From Octadecabacter sp. B2R22 (lineage in GTDB: Bacteria; Pseudomonadota; Alphaproteobacteria; Rhodobacterales; Rhodobacteraceae): 64,000 nucleotides of DNA. The stretch spans positions 484,802 to 548,801 of the forward strand of contig NZ_JAHKQJ010000005.1 in the NCBI RefSeq assembly GCF_018861045.1, given 5' to 3'. Below are positions 18,561 to 27,146 of this stretch, in pieces. The position numbers were made by a program, and so were the translations under genes. How positions within the stretch are numbered: the first letter of the stretch is position 1; each line of letters opens with the position of its first letter. The notes under the pieces are model-generated. The model did no database searches, was not told where the DNA came from, and was given only the letters and a program-made list of their open reading frames with translations.

Positions 18561-18740
18561 AGCGAGTTCCTTCTTTGCTTGCCTATCCCCTAAAGCATCT
18601 GCGCTATTTGACCAATTCCCGCCGTCAGCGCAGCAAAGGTGCGCCTGCGCACAGGTCGCATTCAAACCGTTCACCGCCGCGAATCCGTTTGCAGAGCCGC
18701 CGCCTGCGCGTTACCAACGTCAAAGACGACGCCCAACAGG

Positions 18741-18824
18741 GCCAGAGAGGTTGTTGCCCAATAGGTTGACCCAAAAAGGGAACCGCGCGGGCATATCGTC
18801 CAAACCGCTAGGCGGTTCTCTGGC
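18741..18824 (+). promoter_or_regulatory. Candidate structured RNA leader of the cbiX-cob operon
   Basis: Four compatible stems can be drawn. P1 pairs GCCAGAGA (18741-18748) with TCTCTGGC (18817-18824). Inside it, P2 pairs TGCCC (18755-18759) with GGGCA (18789-18793). P3 stacks within P2 (GGTT/AACC and CCC/GGG closing an AAAAA loop, 18764-18784, with a GA bulge). P4 is AACCGC-TAG-GCGGTT (18803-18817), sharing one base with P1. The element ends 10 bases before the AGGAG of the first gene. It lacks the conserved boxes of a cobalamin riboswitch. It lies in a 285-bp divergent gap (18561-18845); whether it is an RNA at all is inferred. Confidence 0.4.
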
Positions 18825-18845
18825 TTGTGACATCAGGAGACCCCA

Positions 18846-19070
18846 ATGCGCCTTACCCTCGCACTCTTTATTTCGTTCGCGGCATCCCCCGCGCTAGCAC
18901 ATATCGGCCACATCGGTGAGGTCGCCGGCCATGGCCACTGGATCGCATTGGGCGGCATCGCCATTGCAGCCGGCATTGCCGCCCTTGGCGCGCGCAAGAA
19001 GTCTGATAAGGCCCAAGCCGAGGAAGACGCCCCCGAGGATGATATCGAAGAAGAAGGCGCCCCAGCATGA
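18846..19070 (+). CDS. Small exported His-rich membrane protein (DUF6732-like)
   Basis: The 74-residue protein has a signal peptide ending at ALA (about residue 18), then a His-rich stretch beginning HIGHIGEVAGHGHW, one membrane helix (about 34-50) and an acidic C-terminal tail. I recall such proteins as DUF6732 in roseobacters. AGGAG at 18835-18839 serves the ATG. It leads the plus-strand cobalamin operon and overlaps cbiX by 4 bp. The periplasmic-side His motif and position suggest metal (cobalt) binding or transport support; no function is established. Confidence 0.8.
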   Translation: MRLTLALFISFAASPALAHIGHIGEVAGHGHWIALGGIAIAAGIAALGARKKSDKAQAEEDAPEDDIEEEGAPA

Positions 19071-20278
19071 GCATTGAAAAGACAGGCGTGATGATTTGCG
19101 GTCACGGTTCCCGTAGCCAGTCCGCTGTTGATGAATTCGCCACGCTCGCTGATAAGCTGCCTGCGTATCTTCCGGATGATTGGCAGACCGAATACGGGTA
19201 TCTCGAATTCGCTAATCCCGTGATCCGCGACGGCCTCGATAAGCTACGTAATGCGGGCTGCACCCGTATCCTTGCTGTTCCGGGTATGCTGTTCGCGGCG
19301 ATGCATTCCAAAAATGATATCCCGACGGTACTGAACACATACGCCGCCAAACATGGCATGCAGATCAGTTACGGTCGCGAACTTGGCGTTGATCCGAAAA
19401 TGATTGCCGCTGCCGCTGGGCGCATTAACGATGCGATTGCGGCTGCCGATTCCAAATACGGCCCTGTTGATCGTCACGATACCTGCCTCGTGGTTATTGG
19501 CCGTGGTGCATCTGATCCGGATGCGAACGGTAACGTCTCTAAGATCGCCCGCATGCTGCAAGAAGGCCTCGGCTTTGGTTGGCTCGAAGTCGGCTATTCC
19601 GGTGTAACCTTCCCGTTGGTTGAACCCTGCCTGACCCACGCGGCCAAGCTCGGCTACAAGCGTATCATCGTCGCACCGTACTTCTTGTTCTCGGGCATCC
19701 TTATCGATCGCATCTATGGTTTTACTGACCAAGTTGCCGCCGAAAACCCCGACACCCAATTCGTCAAAGCGGCTTACCTTGGCGACCATCCAAAGGTGCT
19801 CGAGACGTTTGCGGAACGTATTATTGAACAAACTCACGCGACGCCTCCGCCCAACTGCGGCATTTGCGGCTATCGCGAACAGGTCCTTGCCTTCGATGAC
19901 GGAGAGCATCGCCACATTTCACCAGACCAACGCAATCACCCGGCGTTTGCAGATACACCGCCGTCTACCTGCGTGCTCTGTAAATACCGCACCCAAGTCC
20001 TCGGCTTTGAGGGTGAAGTGGGCGCGGTTCAGGAAAGCCACCACCACCACGTTGAAGGCCAAGGTGCATCGGCCCCTGGTTCGAACGTATCTGACTGCAA
20101 GATGTGCGATACTTTCTGTACCGGTATGTGCCGCTTAACGGCCGACCATGACCTCCATCATCACCACCACGATCACGGGCATGACCACCACCATGACCAC
20201 GATCACCATCATCACGCGGCTTACCCGCACGCGGATCACCCTCACGGGCCAGAATCTGCACGTAAATCCAAGACGTAA
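19067..20278 (+). CDS. cbiX: CbiX-type sirohydrochlorin cobaltochelatase with Cys/His-rich C-terminus
   Basis: CbiX chelatases insert cobalt into sirohydrochlorin in the early-insertion pathway. This 403-residue protein carries two CbiX-like halves (GHGSR at 12-16) within about 1-255, then three Cys clusters (C264/C267, C302/C305, and C344/C347/C351/C355) and a His/Asp-rich tail at about 364-395. The added clusters resemble metal or Fe-S sites. It overlaps the small His-rich gene by 4 bp. Its presence with CobN, a late-insertion chelatase, is notable; it may supply cobalt or serve a different chelation step. Confidence 0.9.
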   Translation: MSIEKTGVMICGHGSRSQSAVDEFATLADKLPAYLPDDWQTEYGYLEFANPVIRDGLDKLRNAGCTRILAVPGMLFAAMHSKNDIPTVLNTYAAKHGMQISYGRELGVDPKMIAAAAGRINDAIAAADSKYGPVDRHDTCLVVIGRGASDPDANGNVSKIARMLQEGLGFGWLEVGYSGVTFPLVEPCLTHAAKLGYKRIIVAPYFLFSGILIDRIYGFTDQVAAENPDTQFVKAAYLGDHPKVLETFAERIIEQTHATPPPNCGICGYREQVLAFDDGEHRHISPDQRNHPAFADTPPSTCVLCKYRTQVLGFEGEVGAVQESHHHHVEGQGASAPGSNVSDCKMCDTFCTGMCRLTADHDLHHHHHDHGHDHHHDHDHHHHAAYPHADHPHGPESARKSKT

Positions 20279-20295
20279 TCGCCCGAAAGCCTACA

Positions 20296-20937
20296 ATGCG
20301 CCCCTATGAAACCAACCCTTCAGCGATCTACGCACAGTCATTCGCGACCGTGACAAAAGAGGCTCGCTTGGAGCGGTTCCCCGAGGCCTTGCGCCCGCTT
20401 ATCACGCGTTTGATTCATTCTTGTGGCATGGTTGAAATAGCTGACCGATTGGCATTTTCGCCAGATGCGGCCTTTGCTGGGCATCACGCACTCCAATCGG
20501 GCGCGCCGATCTTGTGTGACTGTGAAATGGTTGGCGCTGGTATCATTCGCCGTTATCTGCCCGCGAACAATGACGTTATCGTCACGCTGAACGACCCTCG
20601 CACGCCAGATCACGCCAAGCAGATCGGCAACACACGGTCTGCTGCGGCTGTTGAATTTTGGGAACCTCACATAAAGGATGCTGTGGTTGCCATCGGTAAT
20701 GCACCCACCGCGCTGTTCCATTTGCTCGATCTTATCGACCAAGGGTTTCCGAAACCTGCTGTGATCCTTGGTTTCCCAGTTGGTTTTGTCGGGGCCGCTG
20801 AATCCAAAGCCGAACTAGCAGCCAACCCGCGCGATGTTGATTTCGTCGCCCTTCGTGGGCGCAAAGGCGGTTCCGCGATGGCGTCTGCTGCCGTGAACGC
20901 CTTGTCCGCAGGGCTGCCGGAGATTTCGAATGCCTAA
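20296..20937 (+). CDS. cobH: Precorrin-8X methylmutase CobH
   Basis: It moves a methyl group from C11 to C12 of precorrin-8X to give hydrogenobyrinic acid. The 213-residue length is normal, and the conserved core includes AGHHALQSGAPILCDCEMV-type residues with the expected histidine, and the PAVILGFPVGFVGAAESK block. It starts 17 bp after cbiX and overlaps cobL by 8 bp. It is cytosolic and part of the ring-rearrangement run. Confidence 0.96.
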   Translation: MRPYETNPSAIYAQSFATVTKEARLERFPEALRPLITRLIHSCGMVEIADRLAFSPDAAFAGHHALQSGAPILCDCEMVGAGIIRRYLPANNDVIVTLNDPRTPDHAKQIGNTRSAAAVEFWEPHIKDAVVAIGNAPTALFHLLDLIDQGFPKPAVILGFPVGFVGAAESKAELAANPRDVDFVALRGRKGGSAMASAAVNALSAGLPEISNA

Positions 20938-22135
20938 CGCACCTTGGCTTCATATTGTTGGCATCGGCGAAGATGGGATGGACGGTTTGACGCCAGCCAC
21001 TCGCGCCGTTGTTGAAGCTGCTGATGTGATTGTCGGCGGCGAACGCCACCACACGCTTTCGGTTAACCCCAACGCAGAACGCCTTGCTTGGCCTTCGCCC
21101 TTTGATGCGATGATTTCCACGCTGGAGACCTTGAAAGACCGTCGTGCGGTCGTCCTTGTGACAGGTGATCCTCTCTGGTTCTCGGTCGGCGCGCGCATCG
21201 GTCGTTCGGTTCCCGCGGACCAACTTGTCTACCACCCGCAGCTCAGCGCGTTTCAGCTTGCCGCTGCCCGCATGGGCTGGTCTTTGGCTGATGTTGAAAC
21301 ACTGACGGTGCATGGTCGCCCCGTTGAGCAAATGATCGCGTTCATTCAACCTGATCAGCGTCTTATCGTCTTGACGACGGGCGCAGAAACCCCCGCACAG
21401 ATCGCCAAGTTTCTGACAGATCGCGGCTTTGGTGGTTCTAAGATGACAGTTCTTGCCGCGATGGGTGGAGACCGTGAGAAAAGGTTCGATGGTATCGCCG
21501 ATAGCTGGTCTCACGATGTTCCCGCTTTCAATACGCTGGCCATCGACTGCGTTGCTGCCCCTGATGCTGCGCTCTTGCCGCGTGTGCCGGGCCTTGCAGA
21601 TGCATTGTTCCAGTCTGACGGGACAATGACCAAACAAGAAGTCCGCGCCGCGACCGTTGCCAAACTCATGCCGATGCGCGGCGCACTTCTTTGGGACATC
21701 GGCACAGGCTGCGGGAGCGTCGCCATCGAATGGATGCGTGCGGCCCGTTACGCCCGCGCCGTCGGCATCGAACCTCGCGCTGATCGGCGTGCGTTGGCCG
21801 CGCAAAATGCGCTCGCGCTCGGTGCACCTAAGTTGGAAATCATCGACGGTACTGTGCCCGCTGCGCTCGAGGGTCTTGCACCACCTGATGCCGTCTTCAT
21901 CGGTGGTGGCTTGTCGCATGAGACGTTTAAGGCAGCTTGGGCTGCTCTGCGCCCTCTAGGTCGACTGGTCGCAAATGCAGTGACGCTGGAATCCGAAGCC
22001 CTGTTGATAGAACTACACAAAGCCCACGGCGGCGATCTTGTGAAAATCCAGACACACCGCGCGGACCCGATTGGCAAACTCACCGGATGGCGTCCCGCGA
22101 TGCCCGTCACACAATGGAGCCTGATCAAGCGATGA
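20930..22135 (+). CDS. cobL: Precorrin-6Y C5,15-methyltransferase (decarboxylating) CobL
   Basis: CobL methylates C5 and C15 and decarboxylates the C12 side chain. The 401-residue protein fuses an N-terminal CbiE-type tetrapyrrole methylase (about 1-205) to a C-terminal CbiT class I methyltransferase with the SAM motif GTGCGS at 258-263. The fusion is the normal aerobic-pathway form. It overlaps cobH by 8 bp and cobI by 4 bp (ATGA). Confidence 0.96.
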   Translation: MPNAPWLHIVGIGEDGMDGLTPATRAVVEAADVIVGGERHHTLSVNPNAERLAWPSPFDAMISTLETLKDRRAVVLVTGDPLWFSVGARIGRSVPADQLVYHPQLSAFQLAAARMGWSLADVETLTVHGRPVEQMIAFIQPDQRLIVLTTGAETPAQIAKFLTDRGFGGSKMTVLAAMGGDREKRFDGIADSWSHDVPAFNTLAIDCVAAPDAALLPRVPGLADALFQSDGTMTKQEVRAATVAKLMPMRGALLWDIGTGCGSVAIEWMRAARYARAVGIEPRADRRALAAQNALALGAPKLEIIDGTVPAALEGLAPPDAVFIGGGLSHETFKAAWAALRPLGRLVANAVTLESEALLIELHKAHGGDLVKIQTHRADPIGKLTGWRPAMPVTQWSLIKR

Positions 22136-22833
22136 CCGGAATTCTGTATGGTGTGGGCCTTGGCCCCGGTGCACCTGATTTGATGACGCTGCGCGCGGCC
22201 CGCTTGATTGAGGCCGCGAATGTCATTGCCTATCCGACCCTCGCTGGCGCCGACAGTTTTGCGCGTTCAATCGCAGCTGATCTGATCTCGGCGGATGCGA
22301 CGGAAATCGTGATGGACGTTCCTATGACGGTTGACCGCGCCCCTGCGCAAGCGGCCTATGACAAAGGTGCGGCGCAGATTGCCGAGGCTTTGTCGGACGG
22401 CAAAGACGTTGTCTGCCTGTGCGAAGGTGACCCGTTTTTCTACGGCTCGTTTATGTATATCCACGCCCGCCTCAAGGACCGTTTTGAGGTCCGCGTGGTT
22501 CCCGGAGTGACGTCTGTGACAGCCTGTGCAGCCTCTTCGGAACAGCCGCTCGTTGCGCGTAATGAACGCCTCACCGTCCTGCCCGGCCCGATGGACGAAG
22601 CTGAACTGCGCGACCGGATTGCAGGCGCCGAAGCCGTGGCAATCATGAAAGTCGGTCGCCACCTTCCCAAAATCCGCGCAGTCATCGAAGACCTCGGGTT
22701 GACGGAAAATGCCACTTATATCGAACGCGCGACACTGCCTGAACAGGTTGTGCGTCCGCTCGCTCAAGCGCCCGAAAAGGCACCTTACTTCTCAATGATC
22801 TTACTCACGAAAGGAGCCGACCCGTGGCTCTAA
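22132..22833 (+). CDS. cobI: Precorrin-2 C20-methyltransferase CobI
   Basis: CobI adds the C20 methyl group to precorrin-2 using SAM. The 233-residue protein has the tetrapyrrole methylase GLGPG loop at 9-13 and the CEGDPFFYGSFMY block. The ATG at 22132 is chosen because it forms an ATGA overlap with the cobL stop; a longer frame would run inside cobL. The 3' end overlaps the cbiG-cobJ gene by 10 bp. Confidence 0.95.
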   Translation: MTGILYGVGLGPGAPDLMTLRAARLIEAANVIAYPTLAGADSFARSIAADLISADATEIVMDVPMTVDRAPAQAAYDKGAAQIAEALSDGKDVVCLCEGDPFFYGSFMYIHARLKDRFEVRVVPGVTSVTACAASSEQPLVARNERLTVLPGPMDEAELRDRIAGAEAVAIMKVGRHLPKIRAVIEDLGLTENATYIERATLPEQVVRPLAQAPEKAPYFSMILLTKGADPWL

Positions 22834-24662
22834 CTCCAGTCGTTCTCGCTTTGTCGAAATCCGGTGAACCCACCGCACATGCCATCGCCAAGGCGATGAA
22901 TTGCGCTGTCCATGGCCGTGAGGATCGGGTGGAAACAGCGGATGCTTTCTTTGCCAACGCGCTTGATCACACTCGTGATCTGTTTGCTGCAGGGACCCCG
23001 ATCATCGGCGTCTGTGCATCGGGCATTCTGATCCGCGGTGTGGCTTCACAACTCAACAACAAAACCACCGAACCACCAGTCATTTCGGTGTCCGACGACG
23101 GCAAGGTCGTTGTTCCATTGTTGGGCGGGCATCGTGGCGCGAACCGTTTGGCCAAGCAGATCGCCGAAGCCTTAGAGGGAACGGCAGCCGTGACGACCGC
23201 TGGGGACGTCGCCTTGGGCGTTGCGCTGGATGAGCCGCCGTTGGGATACCGCCTCCAGAACCCTGAAGACGCGAAATCAGTCATGGCAACACTTCTGTCA
23301 GGTGGTGGCGTCACATGGTCCGGCGACGCGATCTTTGATGCACAACTGCCCGATGGTGACGACGTCGAACTTTGCGTAACGGATGCGCCAACACACGGCA
23401 GCGACACGCGCCTCGTTTATCACCCGCAACATTTCACGCTTGGGTTAGGCTGTGCGCGCAATGCCGACCCCGACGATTTGTGGACCCATGTCGAAGGCGT
23501 TCTGCAAAGCAACAACATCGCGCAGGGTGCCATCGCCTGTGTTGCTTCGATTGATCTGAAGGCCGATGAGCCAGCAATCATCCAAGCCGCCAAGCGTCTT
23601 GGCGTGCCGCTCCGCGTCTTCACGGCGGACGATCTGAACGCCGAAACGCCGCGCCTCGCCAACCCGTCTGACGTGGTCTTGGCTGAAGTCGGAACCCGTG
23701 GTGTGTCCGAAGGGGCTGCCCTCGCCGCAGCGGGGCCAGACGCCACGCTGCACGTCGAGAAAACCAAAACCGCCACGACGACCTGCGCAATTGCTAAAGC
23801 GCCCGTACCGATTACGGGCCTAAAAGGTCGCCCTCGCGGGCGATTGTCTGTTGTCGGCATCGGGCCGGGTCAGGCGGCGTGGCGCACGCCAGAAGTGTCC
23901 CGTCTTGTCGCGGACGCAGAAGAATTGGTGGGTTATGGATTGTATATTGATCTTCTAGGGCCGCTCGCGGCTGGGAAGATCCGCAGCGATTTCCCGTTGG
24001 GTGGAGAAGAAGCGCGTTGCCGCTATGCCCTCGAACAAGCGGCTCTCGGCAAGAACGTCGCGCTGGTTTGCTCTGGGGATGCGGGCATTTACGCTATGGG
24101 TGCGTTGGTGTTCGAACTGCTGGATCGTGCCGAAAACGAGGAAGGCGTCAGCGATGCAGCTCGTCGTGTTGAAGTCGTCTGTTCCCCTGGTGTGTCTGCC
24201 TTGCAAGGTGCCGCCGCGCGGGCAGGGGCGCCGCTGGGGCATGATTTCTGTACGATCAGCCTGTCTGATCTTCTGACTCCACGCGATGATATCGTCCGGC
24301 GTCTGAAAGCGGCCGCCGAAGGGGACTTTGTGATCGCGTTCTACAATCCCGTGTCCAAAACCCGCCGGACGCTATTGGCCGAAGCCCGCGACATCCTGCT
24401 GCAACACCGCCCTGCGGATACGCCTGTGATGCTCGCGTCTAACCTTGGCCGCCCAACGGAACTGGTGCGCTACCGCCGTTTGGACGAACTTGAGGTGGAT
24501 GAGGTCGACATGTTGACGGTTGTCCTGATCGGGTCATCCAACTCGCGCCTTGCTCAATTGGGCGAGGGACCGCGCATGTTCACTCCGCGTGGCTATGCCC
24601 GCAAAATTGACGGCGACCTTACCGACAAACGCCATGACCCCTACGAACCGGAGACTGCATAA
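22824..24662 (+). CDS. cobJ: CbiG-CobJ fusion (ring-opening CbiG plus precorrin-3B C17-methyltransferase)
   Basis: A 612-residue fusion. Residues 1 to about 335 are CbiG: an N-terminal domain with LLGGHRGAN (99-107), then the CobE-like C-terminal domain. Residues from about 340 form a CobJ/CbiH methylase with the GIGPG loop at 345-349 and CSGDAGIYAMG downstream. CobJ contracts the ring and methylates C17; CbiG normally opens the delta-lactone in the anaerobic pathway. Aerobic organisms usually keep only the CobE half, so a full CbiG in this context is unusual. The next gene follows directly. Confidence 0.93.
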   Translation: MALTPVVLALSKSGEPTAHAIAKAMNCAVHGREDRVETADAFFANALDHTRDLFAAGTPIIGVCASGILIRGVASQLNNKTTEPPVISVSDDGKVVVPLLGGHRGANRLAKQIAEALEGTAAVTTAGDVALGVALDEPPLGYRLQNPEDAKSVMATLLSGGGVTWSGDAIFDAQLPDGDDVELCVTDAPTHGSDTRLVYHPQHFTLGLGCARNADPDDLWTHVEGVLQSNNIAQGAIACVASIDLKADEPAIIQAAKRLGVPLRVFTADDLNAETPRLANPSDVVLAEVGTRGVSEGAALAAAGPDATLHVEKTKTATTTCAIAKAPVPITGLKGRPRGRLSVVGIGPGQAAWRTPEVSRLVADAEELVGYGLYIDLLGPLAAGKIRSDFPLGGEEARCRYALEQAALGKNVALVCSGDAGIYAMGALVFELLDRAENEEGVSDAARRVEVVCSPGVSALQGAAARAGAPLGHDFCTISLSDLLTPRDDIVRRLKAAAEGDFVIAFYNPVSKTRRTLLAEARDILLQHRPADTPVMLASNLGRPTELVRYRRLDELEVDEVDMLTVVLIGSSNSRLAQLGEGPRMFTPRGYARKIDGDLTDKRHDPYEPETA

Positions 24663-25430
24663 ATGACCGTTTACTTCATCGGCGCAGGGCCGGGTGATCC
24701 TGAACTTCTGACGCTCAAAGCCGCGCGCTTGATCAAGGCCTGCCCCGTTTGCCTTTACGCGGGCTCACTGGTTCCCGAACAGGTGGTTTCTATCGCGCCC
24801 GAGGGGGCGTTGGTCATGGACACTGCGCCCATGCACCTTGATGAAACCCATGCTGAAATCGTCAAAGCACACGCCAAGGGCCAAGACGTTGCGCGTGTGC
24901 ATTCGGGTGATCCGTCGCTTTACGGGGCCATCGCTGAACAAATTCGTCGCCTAAAGGCTGACGGGATCGATTATGAAATCATCCCCGGCGTTCCTGCCTA
25001 TACAGCGGCGGCTGCGGCGTTGGGCCAAGAACTTACCGTGCCAGAAGTGGCGCAATCTATCGTGCTGACTCGTATGTCGATGAAATCGACGGGCATGCCT
25101 GCGGGTGAAACGCTCGACAATTTCGGGCGCACCGGAACAACGCTGGCGATCCACCTTGGCATCCGTGCGCTGCGTGAAATTGAACGCCAGCTCACCCCTC
25201 ACTACGGGGCCGACTGTCCTGCCGCTGTGATCTACCGCGTGGGCTGGCCGGATCAGTTGATCATCCGTGGAACCTTGTCCGATATTCGCGCAAAAGCACG
25301 GGATGCCAAAATCACTCGTACGGCACTGATTCTCTTGGGGCCCGCCCTCGCGCAGGATAACGGGTTCCCTGACTCCGCATTGTACGATGCCGCCAAACCC
25401 CATGTGCTAAGGCCCAAAGCGAAAGCATAG
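24663..25430 (+). CDS. cobM: Precorrin-4 C11-methyltransferase CobM
   Basis: CobM methylates C11 of precorrin-4 to give precorrin-5. The 255-residue protein has the SAM loop GAGPGDP at 7-13 and the HSGDPSLYGAIAEQ block typical of CobM/CbiF. It starts in the base after the cbiG-cobJ stop and is the last gene of the operon; the following 83 bp hold a GC-rich stretch but no convincing terminator. The genes for CobG/CobZ, CobK and CobF are not in the window. Confidence 0.96.
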   Translation: MTVYFIGAGPGDPELLTLKAARLIKACPVCLYAGSLVPEQVVSIAPEGALVMDTAPMHLDETHAEIVKAHAKGQDVARVHSGDPSLYGAIAEQIRRLKADGIDYEIIPGVPAYTAAAAALGQELTVPEVAQSIVLTRMSMKSTGMPAGETLDNFGRTGTTLAIHLGIRALREIERQLTPHYGADCPAAVIYRVGWPDQLIIRGTLSDIRAKARDAKITRTALILLGPALAQDNGFPDSALYDAAKPHVLRPKAKA

Positions 25431-25513
25431 CGCGGATGCCGCAGCGCGGCGGAAGGTTAACTTGACGGTAACGATAAATGCGCCATCCTTTGCGCCATTG
25501 GATGGAGACTAAA

Positions 25514-25861
25514 ATGTTGGAATCACTGCCTCAATCGATCTGGAACGAGCTTCACGCAGCTCAGTCCAAAGCTGCCGCGAAACAGACCCGCCTGCGGGTT
25601 GAGGTGAATGGCGAAAGCTACCGGATTCAACGGATGACCAACACTGGGTTCTCTCTTGATCTGGAAGACGCGCCAAAGCTGCGCGGGTTGGTCGATATTT
25701 TTGATGGTGGGCGGCATGTCAGCCAATGCCTGATCGTCGCCGCTGCTGAAGACGGCAACCACATGGTCTATGAATTCAAACGCAATACGGCGGCCAGTGA
25801 TGGCGCGCCGCTTGATTTTGAGCGCAAAAAAGACGCGCCTATTGCCCTGCTGGGCCGCTAG
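25514..25861 (+). CDS. Hypothetical protein (115 aa)
   Basis: I do not recognise a domain. The protein is soluble, with an N-terminal helix and then a beta-rich stretch (LRVEVNGESYRIQRMTNTGF), which recalls a small PilZ-like barrel but without the RxxxR and DxSxxG motifs, so cyclic-di-GMP binding is not supported. The ATG at 25514 has GGAG nearby; a longer frame adds an unlikely leader. It ends next to the convergent lyase gene, whose stop begins at 25862. Confidence 0.65.
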   Translation: MLESLPQSIWNELHAAQSKAAAKQTRLRVEVNGESYRIQRMTNTGFSLDLEDAPKLRGLVDIFDGGRHVSQCLIVAAAEDGNHMVYEFKRNTAASDGAPLDFERKKDAPIALLGR

Positions 25862-27028
25862 TTACTGTAAATCGCCAAACGCTTTTGCCAACCGATCGAC
25901 AGCCTCTTGCACTTGCGCGCGGGGCGCTGCGAAGTTGAACCGCAAGAAGTTATCGCCCCCGCAACCAAAGGTCGGGCCGTGGTTGGCTGCGATTTTCGCA
26001 TCTTGTTCCACGCGACGGGTAAAGTCCTCGCGTGTCATACCGGTTCCGCTGAAATCCACCCAAGCAAGGTAGGTCGATTCCAATGGCATCGACGCCAAAC
26101 CCGGGATCGCATTGACCGCATCATCAAACAGCTTGCGGTTGCCATCCAGATAGACGCGAAGCTCATCAACCCAAGCAGCGCCTTCCGGCGAATACGCAGC
26201 CGTGGCCATAAATAAACCAAAGCTATTGGGCGACAAGCCAAGTGCAGCCATACGCCCTGCAAATTGGGCCCGCAGATCAGGGTCTTCGATGATCACATTA
26301 CCCGAATGAGACCCCGCGATGTTGAACGTCTTTGTGGTCGCCGTCATTGTGACCAAGCGGTCCTCGATCCCTTCGATGTGCGCCATCGGAGTATGTTTTG
26401 CACCAAAGGTCAGGTCGTGGTGGATTTCATCGGACACCAGCAAAAGATCATGACGTTTCGCAAATGAGGCGACTGCTTGCAATTCGCCCTTGGTCCAAAC
26501 TCGTCCACCCGGGTTATGAGGCGAACACAGGATGACCATACGCTCATTGCCAGTCATTTGCGCATCATAGGCGTCGAAGTCGAACTCATAGCGTCCGCTG
26601 TGGTTGACCAGCGGGCATTCAACAACCTGACGGCCCGCCGCATTAATCACTTTGGCGAAGGCGTGATAGACGGGCGTAAACAAGACGACCCCGTCGCCGG
26701 GTGCTGTGAACGCATCCACACACATCCCTGTACCATTCACCAATCCATGGGTGGTGAAAATCCAAGACGGATCGATGTGCCAGTTATGGCGTGTCTTCAT
26801 CCACCACTGAATGGCGGCAAGGTATTCGGTCTCATCGCCAAAATAGCCGTAAACACCGTGGTCGTGCATGGCCTGAATGGCGTCTTGCACACATTGAGGC
26901 GGCTTGAACTCCATATCTGCCACCCACATCGCGATACCGTCGTTGGCATCGACGCCGTAAATCGGCTCCATCCCGTCCCATTTGATGCAATGAGTGCCAC
27001 GGCGGTTGATAGGGGTGTCAAAATCCAT
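25862..27028 (-). CDS. PatB/MalY-type PLP-dependent C-S lyase
   Basis: Members are fold type I enzymes that cleave cystathionine and related C-S bonds (cystathionine beta-lyase) or act as regulators (MalY). The 388-residue length and the N-terminal IKWDGMEPIYG motif fit; the PLP lysine is K233 in TATTKTFNIAG. It is cytosolic. It is divergent from the deformylase cluster. Annotation as a general aminotransferase would be less specific; the exact substrate cannot be read. Confidence 0.88.
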   Translation of the reverse strand: MDFDTPINRRGTHCIKWDGMEPIYGVDANDGIAMWVADMEFKPPQCVQDAIQAMHDHGVYGYFGDETEYLAAIQWWMKTRHNWHIDPSWIFTTHGLVNGTGMCVDAFTAPGDGVVLFTPVYHAFAKVINAAGRQVVECPLVNHSGRYEFDFDAYDAQMTGNERMVILCSPHNPGGRVWTKGELQAVASFAKRHDLLLVSDEIHHDLTFGAKHTPMAHIEGIEDRLVTMTATTKTFNIAGSHSGNVIIEDPDLRAQFAGRMAALGLSPNSFGLFMATAAYSPEGAAWVDELRVYLDGNRKLFDDAVNAIPGLASMPLESTYLAWVDFSGTGMTREDFTRRVEQDAKIAANHGPTFGCGGDNFLRFNFAAPRAQVQEAVDRLAKAFGDLQ

Positions 27029-27146
27029 ATGAAGTCTCCTGTTTTAGCCAAGCTATCGCCATGTGGCGCAGGTGCAAGCCCTTGTATGGTGGAATGAACC
27101 GCTGGAGATGTTGCGCAATCGGAGCCGAAGTCTTACATGGCGTTTC

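Noticed and set aside
18561..18845. Cobalamin riboswitch in front of the second cob operon
   Set aside because: The GCCACTG and AGCCAGGAGACCTGCC boxes and the GGGAA-GGTG core are absent on both strands, unlike 8747-8943; only a different nested structure is present.
20732..21919. Minus-strand frame of 395 codons over cobH and cobL
   Set aside because: Both genes beneath it have strong family motifs and tight operon spacing; the antisense translation has no recognisable domain.
25514..25861. PilZ-domain protein
   Set aside because: The beta-rich part is suggestive, but the RxxxR and DxSxxG motifs needed for cyclic-di-GMP binding are missing.
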